Shown: one piece after another, positions 11,169 to 17,780 of the stretch | Numbering within the stretch: the first letter of the stretch is position 1 | How the letters are laid out: each line of letters starts with the position of its first letter | Virus record (IMG/VR): IMGVR_UViG_3300045967_000213 | Span: 1-27,647 of that record | From: a virus | Length of the DNA stretch: 27,647 bases | Direction: 5' to 3' (one strand) | Made by a program: the position numbers and the translations under genes | Notes under the pieces: model-generated | Told to the model about the DNA's origin: nothing | Databases searched by the model: none | Seen by the model: only the letters and a program-made list of their open reading frames with translations

Positions 11169-11403
11169 CCATCTGGCGCCGACGCCGGGGTCGATCGCCG
11201 CGCGCACGGCGCCGCCCGTGAGCGTCTTCTGTGCGTGCGGGGCGCAGTGGCACGGCGCGATCGTGGCGCGCGCGAAGGACACCATCGCCGCGCACCGGGC
11301 CCGCGCGAACGCGCATCATCCGGTCTGCTGGCTGGTGCCGCACCGGGTGTTCAAGCGGCGGTTTATCTGTCTCTGTCCGGACTGCAAGCGGGCACGGGGA
11401 TGA
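11161..11403 (+). CDS. 80-residue zinc-binding-type protein
   Basis: ATG 11161 lies inside the previous gene. The sequence has SVFCACGAQWHG (Cys-x-Cys and His), then IAAHRARANAHHPVCW, and FICLCPDCKRARG at the end with CxCxxC. Two Cys pairs at the ends and His residues between suggest a zinc-stabilised fold, possibly nucleic-acid binding given the Arg-rich composition. It forms an ATGA junction with the next gene. I cannot match it to a named family. Confidence 0.58.
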   Translation: MPDHLAPTPGSIAARTAPPVSVFCACGAQWHGAIVARAKDTIAAHRARANAHHPVCWLVPHRVFKRRFICLCPDCKRARG

Positions 11404-11654
11404 CACTCACGATCACGCGCACCGACATCATCGAGGTCGAGCCGGTGCCCGGCACGCCGCTCGCGGAGGCGAGTGCCGCCGCGCAGCTCGCCGCCTTCCG
11501 CGCTGCCTTCACGAAAACGATCTTCGATGACCATTCGGGCCTGGCGCTCGAAACGTCAGACGGCGAGTGGGCATACCAGTATGTCGACCACGTCAGCGTG
11601 CAAGTGGGCTTTGTGCCGGCGGACCCGCCGCCGAGAAATGGCGAGGAACCATGA
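11400..11654 (+). CDS. Hypothetical 84-residue protein
   Basis: ATGA-coupled to its upstream neighbour. The product starts MTLTITRTDIIEVEPVPGTP, then a helix AEASAAAQLAAFRAAFTKTI, then a strand part SGLALETSDGEWAYQYVDHVSVQVGFVP. It is acidic and looks like a small alpha/beta protein of the kind common in phage early operons. No motif or family recognised. The next ATG overlaps its stop. Confidence 0.55.
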   Translation: MTLTITRTDIIEVEPVPGTPLAEASAAAQLAAFRAAFTKTIFDDHSGLALETSDGEWAYQYVDHVSVQVGFVPADPPPRNGEEP

Positions 11655-12448
11655 GTTTGGCCTGCGACATCAGACCCACCGGCTCGCTCGAGATTGGCGC
11701 GCAGCGCGTCGACCGGATCGGGTTCTACAACGCGGAGGGCATGTTCATTGGATCGCTCTGCCTCGGCGGGCCGAAGGGCGACGTGCTCTTCGTCGACGGC
11801 GTCGAGGTCAGCATCTGCCAGGAGGGCGACCCGCCGCAGCTGCGGCTCGCCACGCGCGACCAGCAGGGCGTGCAGATGGGCGGCGTCGTGCAGGGCTGCG
11901 CGCTGCGCCTCGGCGAGGACGTGCATGAGAACCTGGCGCAGGTCCAGATCGGCGGCAAGGCCGATGACGCCCCACCCGGCACGTATCAGGGGTCGCTGCT
12001 CGTCAAGGTCCGCACGAACATGGGGCCGGACGAGGACGGCATGCAGACCGGCCTCGCCATCACGCCGGCCTACGAAGGCCGCATCTGGGGCGGCCTGCCG
12101 AACAGCCCGGGGAACCTCGGCAAGCATGCGAACGCCGGCGACGATGGGCCTTACATCTGCCCCGGGCACGGCGGCACGGCGCCGACGCCAGGTCCGGAGC
12201 AAGTCGACACGCTGTGGGCGCCGGACGGCTCGGCCTTCACCCAACAGCAGGGGCCGCCCGACTTCAACTTCGTTACCTACACGACGTCGGTCCCGTTCTC
12301 GAAGGCGCCTGAGCATGTGGTCGCGATCTTCGATGCCGTGAGCACGGTCGCGCGGCTCACCGCCGCTGAGGCGACGCTGCGCGACTACGACGCGCGGCTC
12401 GACCGGCTCGAGCGCAAGCACCGCCCGCCAGGGAAGCGGACGCGGTGA
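11651..12448 (+). CDS. 265-residue protein of unknown function with virion-fibre-like features
   Basis: By far the largest product of the early overlap chain, starting MSLACDIRPTGSLEIG. The first 200 residues are strand- and Gly-rich with few charged helices (IGFYNAEGMFIGSLCLGG, VLFVDGVEVSICQEG, PPGTYQGSLLVKVRTNMG, AYEGRIWGGLPN). The end is a coiled coil (VSTVARLTAAEATLRDYDAR and onward). This beta-then-coiled-coil make-up resembles trimeric fibre or decoration proteins rather than early enzymes. It lies far from the other structural genes and is ATGA- and GTGA-coupled to its small neighbours. I do not recognise a family. Confidence 0.6.
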   Translation: MSLACDIRPTGSLEIGAQRVDRIGFYNAEGMFIGSLCLGGPKGDVLFVDGVEVSICQEGDPPQLRLATRDQQGVQMGGVVQGCALRLGEDVHENLAQVQIGGKADDAPPGTYQGSLLVKVRTNMGPDEDGMQTGLAITPAYEGRIWGGLPNSPGNLGKHANAGDDGPYICPGHGGTAPTPGPEQVDTLWAPDGSAFTQQQGPPDFNFVTYTTSVPFSKAPEHVVAIFDAVSTVARLTAAEATLRDYDARLDRLERKHRPPGKRTR

Positions 12449-12528
12449 GCCAGGTGGCGGAAGTCGCTGCGTGGATTGTCGCCGTCACCGTGACGCTGGT
12501 GTTGATCTGGCTGGGGGACCGGCGGTGA
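12445..12528 (+). CDS. 27-residue single-helix membrane peptide
   Basis: GTG 12445 forms a GTGA overlap with the previous stop, and the TGA at 12526-12528 overlaps the next ATG (TGATG). The peptide MSQVAEVAAWIVAVTVTLVL ends IWLGDRR: an N-terminal short polar part, about 17 hydrophobic residues, and a positively charged end, which makes a plausible single-pass inner-membrane peptide. Perfect junctions on both sides argue that it is real despite its size. Function unknown. Confidence 0.55.
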   Translation: MSQVAEVAAWIVAVTVTLVLIWLGDRR

Positions 12529-12806
12529 TGACGTGGCAGACGGCGGCGCCGCGCGCGCGCGTCTGCGGGTTCTGCAGTCCGCCGCGGGTGATTCCGATCG
12601 GGGAACGCTACCTCGAGATCGGGACGCGGCCGGCCTCAATCCGCTGTCTCGACTGCGCAACGACGCGCTGGGGCCTCGAGCCACCCGCCGAGCTCGCGCG
12701 GCCGGAGGACACGAGCGGCAACGAGGCGTCGGACGCCCCGCCACGGGAACGCCCGTGGCTCGACTGGATGCCGCGCGACTGGAAGCAACGCGCGGCGGGG
12801 GAATGA
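12528..12806 (+). CDS. 92-residue protein with two CxxC pairs
   Basis: ATG 12528 overlaps the upstream stop. RVCGFCSPPRVIPIGERYLE and then IRCLDCATTRWGLEPP give two CxxC knuckles about 35 residues apart, the standard spacing of a zinc ribbon. The second half is acidic, then Trp- and Arg-rich (RPWLDWMPRDWKQR). It is one of five Cys-knuckle products in this phage. A nucleic-acid or protein adaptor role is plausible but not shown. Confidence 0.6.
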   Translation: MTWQTAAPRARVCGFCSPPRVIPIGERYLEIGTRPASIRCLDCATTRWGLEPPAELARPEDTSGNEASDAPPRERPWLDWMPRDWKQRAAGE

Positions 12807-12810
12807 TGCG

Positions 12811-13326
12811 ATGACCCGCAGGCCGCGCGTGGTTCGCCCGACACCGGACACTTACGCCGTGGTGGTGCGGCGGCTACGTTTCGATGAGGTGGCAGCCTTG
12901 CAGGCGTTGGTTAACCGTCGTCGTGCGGACATTCCGCCAGCTCTCTATGAAGCGGTGATTAAGGCGTGCGGATGTGCCATCGCGTTGCATGACCGGCGCG
13001 AAGAGGCAACCCAGCGAACAAAGGCATTACAGGCGAGGCAGGAAGAGGGCCGCCGACTGGCGTCGACCATCATCGAGGCGTGGAGGGATGGCCAGTCCGT
13101 TGGGCAGATTGCGAAGGCCTTGGGTCTAAGGACAGGCGCGGTGCAGTACCAAGTGGATCGTGATCGCAGACGGCGATTGTCCAACGCATTGCAGGCGAAA
13201 TATGGCGACGCGAGCGTCTCGGGCGAGCAATTCAGGCAACTGAAAGCGGAATGCAGGAACCGGAGGGCGTATGCCGTTGAAGAGTGGCCGCTCGGAGAAA
13301 GTGATTCGCCAGAACATCCGCACTGA
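12811..13326 (+). CDS. 171-residue helix-turn-helix protein, atypical codon use
   Basis: The product starts MTRRPRVVRPTPDTYAVVV. A long helical middle (EEATQRTKALQARQEEGRRL) precedes a resolvase-like helix-turn-helix at about 92-113: WRDGQSVGQIAKALGLRTGA, then VQYQVDRDRRRRL. The rest is helical. It could be a late-gene activator or a small-terminase-type DNA-binding protein. Third codon positions are clearly less GC-biased than in the genes before it, which suggests separate or recent acquisition. Its last 56 bases overlap the next small gene in another frame. Confidence 0.6.
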   Translation: MTRRPRVVRPTPDTYAVVVRRLRFDEVAALQALVNRRRADIPPALYEAVIKACGCAIALHDRREEATQRTKALQARQEEGRRLASTIIEAWRDGQSVGQIAKALGLRTGAVQYQVDRDRRRRLSNALQAKYGDASVSGEQFRQLKAECRNRRAYAVEEWPLGESDSPEHPH

Positions 13327-13405
13327 GGTCGCGCACGGGAAGCCGCACAAACAGGCGGTGGCGATCGCGCTGCGGAAGGCGGGCGTGCCGAAGAAGAGCC
13401 GGTAA
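13271..13405 (+). CDS. 44-residue basic phage protein (MPLKSGRSEKVIRQNI type)
   Basis: GGAGG four bases before ATG 13271 starts MPLKSGRSEKVIRQNIRTE, followed by HGKPHKQAVAIALRKAGVPK. This basic pattern, with SxKVIxxNIxTExxxGKPxKQAVAIAL, is that of a very common small protein of tailed phages found near the structural genes. No function is established to my knowledge; it is rich in Lys and Arg and probably contacts DNA or RNA. It overlaps the end of the helix-turn-helix gene. Confidence 0.78.
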   Translation: MPLKSGRSEKVIRQNIRTEVAHGKPHKQAVAIALRKAGVPKKSR

Positions 13406-13407
13406 AC

Positions 13408-13716
13408 ATGCCCGCTCGCCGGGCGTCTACAGTAGACGAAAATAGACCCGCGCGTCGACGCGCCAGCGAGGTGCCGAAACCGTCGTGCCCCTGGTGCGGC
13501 GGCACCCGCAGCGCGGTCTTTCGCTCGGCCTATGCCCCGTTCGGGGACGGCTACCTGCGCCGGCGGCAGTGCCGTGACTGCGGCCACGAATTCCCGACCA
13601 TCGAGATCCTTGACGCGGAGCGGTTCGAACGGCAGCTGACGCTGGCTGGCCTGACGCTCCGCGACCTGGGCCTGACCCGCACGGCGCTGGGACGGGCGAG
13701 GTCCTTTCCGCAGTAG
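13408..13716 (+). CDS. NrdR-like zinc-ribbon protein without ATP-cone
   Basis: A 102-residue protein. Residues 27-66 read CPWCGGTRSAVFRSAY, then GDGYLRRRQCRDCGHEFPTIE, closely matching the zinc ribbon of the ribonucleotide-reductase repressor NrdR (CPxCG, VxxS, GxxIRRRRxCxxCxxRFTTxE). The ATP-cone that follows in NrdR is absent; instead there is a short helical tail (FERQLTLAGLTLRDLGL). The Arg-rich N-terminus precedes it. NrdR binds DNA with this ribbon, so a DNA-binding regulator at the early/late boundary is likely; a truncated cellular NrdR is another reading. Confidence 0.68.
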   Translation: MPARRASTVDENRPARRRASEVPKPSCPWCGGTRSAVFRSAYAPFGDGYLRRRQCRDCGHEFPTIEILDAERFERQLTLAGLTLRDLGLTRTALGRARSFPQ

Positions 13717-13745
13717 CGTCCCGCTAACTCGCCGCATTAGTACCA

Positions 13746-13766
13746 GCACCGCCCATTAGGGCGTGC
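13746..13766 (+). terminator. Hairpin between early and late gene blocks
   Basis: CGCCC-ATTA-GGGCG (13750-13763) is a perfect five-base stem with a four-base loop, extended by GCA/TGC across a single bulged C to 13746-13766. It lies in the 66-base gap between the early block and the first late gene. No T-run follows, so efficient intrinsic termination is not assured; it could be an antitermination or late-promoter element. Confidence 0.38.
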
Positions 13767-13782
13767 GCACGATCAGGCCCGC

Positions 13783-14076
13783 GTGGCCGCAGGCAAGAAA
13801 ACAGGCGGCCGCACTAAGGGCACCCCGAACAAGCGGACAGAGCAGGTCCGGACGTTTCTCGATCGCGTGTTCGAGCAGGCGTTCAGGTCCAAGGCGCTTG
13901 AGAAGAAGCTGGTCAAGAAGATCATCGCGCTCGAGTTGGACCCGCGGCTGCTGACGCTGCTGCTGCACTACTACGCGGGCCGCCCGGCGGTGGCGGTCGA
14001 CCACACGGTCGAGGGCACCTTGACGCTGGCGCAAATCATCGCGGGCGAGGTGCCGGCGACCGAGCCCGAGGAGTAA
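13783..14076 (+). CDS. Putative small terminase subunit
   Basis: A 97-residue protein from GTG 13783. It begins MAAGKKTGGRTKGTPNKRTE, an AT-hook-like basic start with the GRxKGTPNK motif common to DNA-binding phage packaging proteins. A helical middle (FLDRVFEQAFRSKALEKKLVKKIIALELD in two parts) and an acidic end follow. Position two genes before the large terminase and the basic DNA-binding start suggest TerS; the size is small for that role and direct similarity is not visible to me. It opens the late block. Confidence 0.5.
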   Translation: MAAGKKTGGRTKGTPNKRTEQVRTFLDRVFEQAFRSKALEKKLVKKIIALELDPRLLTLLLHYYAGRPAVAVDHTVEGTLTLAQIIAGEVPATEPEE

Positions 14077-14080
14077 GCCG

Positions 14081-14872
14081 ATGCCGCTCACCGCGAAGGA
14101 CAACGGCCCCGAGCTCAAGCCGGGGGACTACGTGAAGATGGAGTGGGTCATCTCGCGGGTCTTCCTCGACCAGGACGTGGTCATGGTGATCCGCCCTGGT
14201 ACCGGGGGCCGGTCAGCCGCCTCGCCCCAGGTGGTGACGGTGCGGATTGGTACCGGGAAGACCTCGCTCAAACTCCTGCCGACCGGGGCGCCGCTCGCGC
14301 CCGGCACGCGCTGCCTGCTGCTCTGGCGGATCGCGCAGGTCTATCCCTCCACCGGGACAGTGCTGGTGGCGCGGACGGGCATCGGCGGCAGCATCGACAT
14401 CCCGGCGGCCATTACCTGTACCGCCGGCGCGCTGGCGGCGGAGCTCGAATATGTCCCACCCGAGGACGTGAAGGCGCCGCTCCTGCTGACGCGCTCGGAC
14501 GTGCCGTATGGCCTCGAGCGGGCCGTCGACCGGGAGGCCGCGACCGACGACATGCTGCCCTACACCTTTGAGTGGGGCGACTACGACTGGAGCGCGACCG
14601 TGGACCCGCCGCCGGTCCTGGTGGCCCTCGAGCCCGATCGCGTCCTGGCGGGGAGCCCCAATTTCACCCTCCGTGCGATCGGGGAGGCCTTCACGGTCGC
14701 CTCGACCATTCTCTGGGACGGGGTCGCGCTCGCCACCACGTTCGTGTCGCCGACCGAGCTCACCGCACCCATCAACATGGGACCCATCGGGGCTGACAGT
14801 ATTGCGGTCACGGTGCGCAACGGGGACGGCGCCCAGAGTGCCCCGCTCACGTTCCTCGTCACGCCGCCCTGA
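14081..14872 (+). CDS. Virion-type protein with duplicated barrel and IPT/TIG Ig-like domain
   Basis: A 263-residue protein. Two similar segments come first: ELKPGDYVKMEWVISRVFLD (11-30) and LAPGTRCLLLWRIAQVYPST (72-91), each followed by a strand and a GTGG/GIGG turn, so the N-terminal half is a duplicated small beta-barrel. The C-terminal 85 residues (from about 178) have the IPT/TIG Ig-like pattern: PPVLVALEPDRVLAGSPNFT, a strand with ILWDGVALATTFVSPTELTA, then SIAVTVRNGDGAQSAPLTF. Ig-like domains in phage are usually displayed on virions and bind carbohydrate weakly. It sits between the TerS candidate and TerL. Confidence 0.62.
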   Translation: MPLTAKDNGPELKPGDYVKMEWVISRVFLDQDVVMVIRPGTGGRSAASPQVVTVRIGTGKTSLKLLPTGAPLAPGTRCLLLWRIAQVYPSTGTVLVARTGIGGSIDIPAAITCTAGALAAELEYVPPEDVKAPLLLTRSDVPYGLERAVDREAATDDMLPYTFEWGDYDWSATVDPPPVLVALEPDRVLAGSPNFTLRAIGEAFTVASTILWDGVALATTFVSPTELTAPINMGPIGADSIAVTVRNGDGAQSAPLTFLVTPP

Positions 14873-14874
14873 CG

Positions 14875-16455
14875 ATGTGGGCAGTCCTGACGATGTGGGT
14901 CGGCCTGCTCGTCGTGGCAGGGCTCAGCGTGTTTGAGGCCGAACGCGCGGCCGCCGCGCGCCTGGCGTCGTGGCGCGAGCTGCCCTACGGCGCCTGCCGG
15001 TTCGTGCAGGACCAGTTCGGGGCGACGCCCGACCCGTGGCAGGAGCGGCTCCTCGTCGCCTTCGCCGACCCGACCATCCAGCGCATTTCGCTCCAGGCCT
15101 GCGCCGGCCCCGGCAAGACCTGCGGCGAGGCGTGGTGCGGCTGGTATTTCCTGGCGACCCAGGTGTCGCGGGACGGGGACGGGTTCGAACACCCGAAGGG
15201 GTTCGCGACCTCGATCACCGAGGTCAACCTGCGCGACAACCTCTGGGCCGAATTCGCCAAGTGGCAGGCGCGCTCCGACTACCTGCGCCAGGCGTTCACC
15301 TGGACGAAGGAACGCATCTTCCAGAACGACTTCCAGGCGACGTGGTTCCTGGTCGCGCGCACCTGGCCGAAGACGGGCACGGCGGACGAGCAGGGCCGCA
15401 CGTTCTCGGGGCTCCACGGCAAGAACGTCCTCGTCCTGGTGGATGAGTCGGGCGCGATTCCGCCGACGGTCCTCCGCGCCGGCGAGCAGGCGCTCCCGAA
15501 CACGCGGTTCGGGAAGATCCTGCAGGGCGGGAACCCCATCTCCTACGAAGGGATGCTCCACGAGGCGGCCGTCCGGCTCCGGCACCTGTGGCATGTGATC
15601 CGGGTGAGCGGGGATCCGGACGATCCCGAGGCCTGGGTGAATGCGCCGCGGGTGGCGGTGGCGCTGCCGGGGCAGCAGACGCCGGCTGAATGGGCCCGCG
15701 AGCAGATCCAGACCTACGGCCGCGAGAACCCGTGGGTCAAGGCCTACATCCTCGGCAAGTTCCCCGAGAAGAGCATCAACACGCTGCTGACGCTGGAGGA
15801 GGTCGAGGCGGCGATGGCGCGCGAGCTCGCCCCGCAGCAATACCAGGGCGGGCAGAAGCGGCTCGGGATCGACGTCGCGCGGTTCGGCGACGACCGGACC
15901 GTCATCTTCGCGCGGCAGGGATTGAACGCGCGGGTGAAATCCTCGCCCGTCGTCATGCGGGGCGCCCCGACGACCGACATCGCCGCCCGCGTCCTGATGG
16001 CGAAGGCGCGCTGGCAGTCCGAGGTGGAGCTGATTGACGACACGGGCCACTGGGGGCACGGCGTCCTCGACCAGCTGCGGGCGACCGGCGTGCCGGCGCT
16101 CGGCATCGTCTTCCACGCCCAGGCGATCAATCCCCGCTACCGGAACCGGCGGGCCGAGATGTGGCTCGAGATGGCCGAAGCGGTCAAGGGCGGCGTGGCG
16201 CTCCCGGCGCATGTCCCCGAGCTCGTCGCCGAGCTGACCACCCCGACCTACACCTTCGTCGGCGGCGCATTCGCGCTCGAGGAGAAGGACCAGGTCAAAA
16301 AGCGCCTCGGGCGCTCGCCGGACATCGCGGATGCCCTGGCGCTGACCTTCGCGATCCCTGACCAGCCGAACGAAGTGCTCGCGCGTCTGGCACAGGGCTC
16401 CATGGGCAAGGCCGACACCGACTACGACCCGTTCCGTCCAGGAGCGTCGTCGTGA
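14875..16455 (+). CDS. terL: Terminase large subunit (packaging ATPase and nuclease)
   Basis: A 526-residue packaging motor. The ATPase half has a P-loop variant ACAGPGKT (75-82) and Walker B VLVLVDES (185-192), followed by the coupling region LQGGNP. The RNase-H-like nuclease half has GIDVARFGDDRT (Asp333), VELIDDTGHWGHG (Asp388/389) and SPDIADAL (Asp483, Asp486). This is a complete TerL. The first 20 residues (MWAVLTMWVGLLVVAGLSVF) form an unexpected hydrophobic helix; starts at ATG 14893 or GTG 14929 are alternatives, and the latter would remove it. The 14-bp CCTGACGATGTGGG is duplicated at 14868 and 14886, giving two candidate ATGs. The next gene overlaps by GTGA. Confidence 0.9.
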   Translation: MWAVLTMWVGLLVVAGLSVFEAERAAAARLASWRELPYGACRFVQDQFGATPDPWQERLLVAFADPTIQRISLQACAGPGKTCGEAWCGWYFLATQVSRDGDGFEHPKGFATSITEVNLRDNLWAEFAKWQARSDYLRQAFTWTKERIFQNDFQATWFLVARTWPKTGTADEQGRTFSGLHGKNVLVLVDESGAIPPTVLRAGEQALPNTRFGKILQGGNPISYEGMLHEAAVRLRHLWHVIRVSGDPDDPEAWVNAPRVAVALPGQQTPAEWAREQIQTYGRENPWVKAYILGKFPEKSINTLLTLEEVEAAMARELAPQQYQGGQKRLGIDVARFGDDRTVIFARQGLNARVKSSPVVMRGAPTTDIAARVLMAKARWQSEVELIDDTGHWGHGVLDQLRATGVPALGIVFHAQAINPRYRNRRAEMWLEMAEAVKGGVALPAHVPELVAELTTPTYTFVGGAFALEEKDQVKKRLGRSPDIADALALTFAIPDQPNEVLARLAQGSMGKADTDYDPFRPGASS

Positions 16456-16826
16456 GAGTGGCGCGCGGGCGGACTGACGCGGAGCTCGGGCAGGCCCTGT
16501 TTGGGCCGCCGGGAGATCTGGGCCTACTTGAGGCGGGGAACATCGATCTCCGCAAGCAGCCGCGCGTGAAGAACCCGGACGGCACGACGAGCACCGTGCG
16601 CTCGATGAGCATCAACGAGGACGGTATCGAGATTCTCATCCCGACCGTCGAACACGCCGGCAAAGGGCTGCTGAGCGACGAGGACGCCATCAAGCAGTGG
16701 CACCGCACGGGGAAGCATCTGGGCAAGTTCAAGACGCCCGAGGCGGCGACGGCGTACGCGAAACAACTGCACGAGGCGTATGCGCGCGGCGAGTACGACA
16801 CGCCGGCGAAGGGATCAGGCCGATGA
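16452..16826 (+). CDS. Phage virion-module protein (NIDL...VKNPDGT...STVRS type)
   Basis: A 124-residue protein. The central block GNIDLRKQPRVKNPDGTTST, then VRSMSINEDGIEILIPTVEH, then LLSDEDAIKQWHRTGKHLG and KFKTPEAATAYAKQLHEAYA is a well-known module of tailed-phage virion proteins, where it usually forms part of a much larger internal or tail protein. Here it stands alone. Its enzymatic or structural role is not established. GTG 16452 overlaps the TerL stop, and the acetyltransferase gene overlaps its own stop. Confidence 0.72.
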   Translation: MRVARGRTDAELGQALFGPPGDLGLLEAGNIDLRKQPRVKNPDGTTSTVRSMSINEDGIEILIPTVEHAGKGLLSDEDAIKQWHRTGKHLGKFKTPEAATAYAKQLHEAYARGEYDTPAKGSGR

Positions 16827-17269
16827 CGGTGCGCCCGGCGACCGAGGCCGATGTGCCGGTGCTGATCGAGATGGGCTGTCGGTTCATTGCGTCGAGCCGG
16901 TATGCAGGCCTGATGGCCGCGGTGCCGGCGCAGCAGGCGCAGGTCACGGCGACGCTGCTGGCGCAGGGCGGCTGCTGGGTGCTCGAGGGACCCGAGGGCG
17001 TGGTCGGGATGCTTGGGCTGGTGCTCGCGCCGCTCCCGATGACCGGTGAACTGGCGGCCCTGGAGTGCATGTGGTGGGTCGAGCCCGGCTGGCGGCACGG
17101 CGCGTCCGCGCTGCAGATGTGGGAGGAGGGCGAGGCGTGGGCGCGGAACCAGGGCGCGACGTGCATCCAGATGATTCAACCGGTCGGGCAGGAGGCGCTC
17201 GGGGTGCTGTATCGGCGCCGCGGGTATGTCGCGGTGGAGACGACGTGGCAGAAGCCGCTGGCCGCCTGA
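16823..17269 (+). CDS. GNAT-family acetyltransferase
   Basis: A 148-residue protein with N-terminal VRPATEADVPVLIEMGCRF, central VVGMLGLVLAPLPM, LAALECMWWVEPGWRHG (the position of the acetyl-CoA-binding strand, V-x-P-x-x-R-H/G-x-G), and C-terminal EAWARNQGATCIQM and LYRRRGYVAVETTWQ. The GNAT fold order is complete, and the close GxWxVEPxxR form is typical of phage copies between terminase and portal genes. The substrate is unknown; relatives may modify a host or virion protein. The Gly of the R/Q-x-x-G-x-G/A loop is partly altered (RHGAS). Confidence 0.8.
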   Translation: MTVRPATEADVPVLIEMGCRFIASSRYAGLMAAVPAQQAQVTATLLAQGGCWVLEGPEGVVGMLGLVLAPLPMTGELAALECMWWVEPGWRHGASALQMWEEGEAWARNQGATCIQMIQPVGQEALGVLYRRRGYVAVETTWQKPLAA

Positions 17270-17287
17270 CGCGGAGGAGTGAGGACC

Positions 17288-17530
17288 ATGGGCATGAACA
17301 CGATGGCGGCGGTCGCTGGGGCCATGAAGGGCGCGACCACGCCGGTCACCGGCGGCAGGCCTGGCACCGTGGCCGATCAACTCAAGAAGCGGAAGAAGCA
17401 GCTCCAGGGCGCGGCGACGGCGGGCGCGGGCGACCTGTCGACCACGGGGCTACTCAGTGGCGGTGTGGCCGGGACGCACCTGGTCGGGCCGGCGATGCGC
17501 GCCGCGGGGCGCGGGTTCTTCGGGTACTGA
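17288..17530 (+). CDS. Hypothetical 80-residue Gly/Ala-rich late protein
   Basis: ATG 17288 follows GGAGGAGTGAGGACC; GTG 17279 and ATG 17294 are alternatives. The product MGMNTMAAVAGAMKGATTPV, then a basic helix QLKKRKKQLQGAAT, then Gly-rich TTGLLSGGVAGTHLVGPAMR, ends in GFFGY. The composition suggests a minor head or tail component or an internal peptide. The weakly hydrophobic start may insert in membranes. No family recognised. Confidence 0.5.
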   Translation: MGMNTMAAVAGAMKGATTPVTGGRPGTVADQLKKRKKQLQGAATAGAGDLSTTGLLSGGVAGTHLVGPAMRAAGRGFFGY

Positions 17531-17534
17531 GCCG

Positions 17535-17780
17535 ATGCCGTCCTCGCAAGGTCGTCGTGTCGCGCCGCCGCGAGACGTGCTGGTGCTCGACCGACGCGGG
17601 CATGTCAGTCCGGCGTGGTCGCGCTACTTCGCGCAGCCGGCCATCGGGGTCGAGGGCGAGGGGGACGGCGGCGCCGGGGCGGACGGCTACTGGTCACCCA
17701 TCACCGACGGCGTGACGCCGATCCCTGAGCTGCTCTACGACAGCAACGGCGATGTCGTCATGGGATTTGTGACGCCCTGA
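17535..17780 (+). CDS. Hypothetical 81-residue late protein
   Basis: ATG 17535 starts MPSSQGRRVAPPRDVLVLDR. The motif RDVLVLDRRGHVSPAWSRYF resembles the opening of short phage proteins that precede fibre genes, with WxRYF as the recurring element. The second half is Gly- and Asp-rich, then DGVTPIPELLYDSNGDVVMG. It overlaps the fibre gene start (TGATG). Probably a head-tail or fibre accessory protein, inferred from position alone. Confidence 0.55.
   Translation: MPSSQGRRVAPPRDVLVLDRRGHVSPAWSRYFAQPAIGVEGEGDGGAGADGYWSPITDGVTPIPELLYDSNGDVVMGFVTP

Noticed and set aside
13153-13167. 15-mer shared with 7843-7857 as a fourth junction repeat
   Set aside because: There is no ATGTCGCATAA downstream at the fixed distance and no gene junction; in a GATC-rich, biased sequence a 15-base match can occur by chance.
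14195-14255. GGTACC sites in the Ig-like protein gene as extra integrase sites
   Set aside because: They lack the flanking CT...AC bases and the 14-bp step, and code for repeated PGTGG and IGTGK turns.
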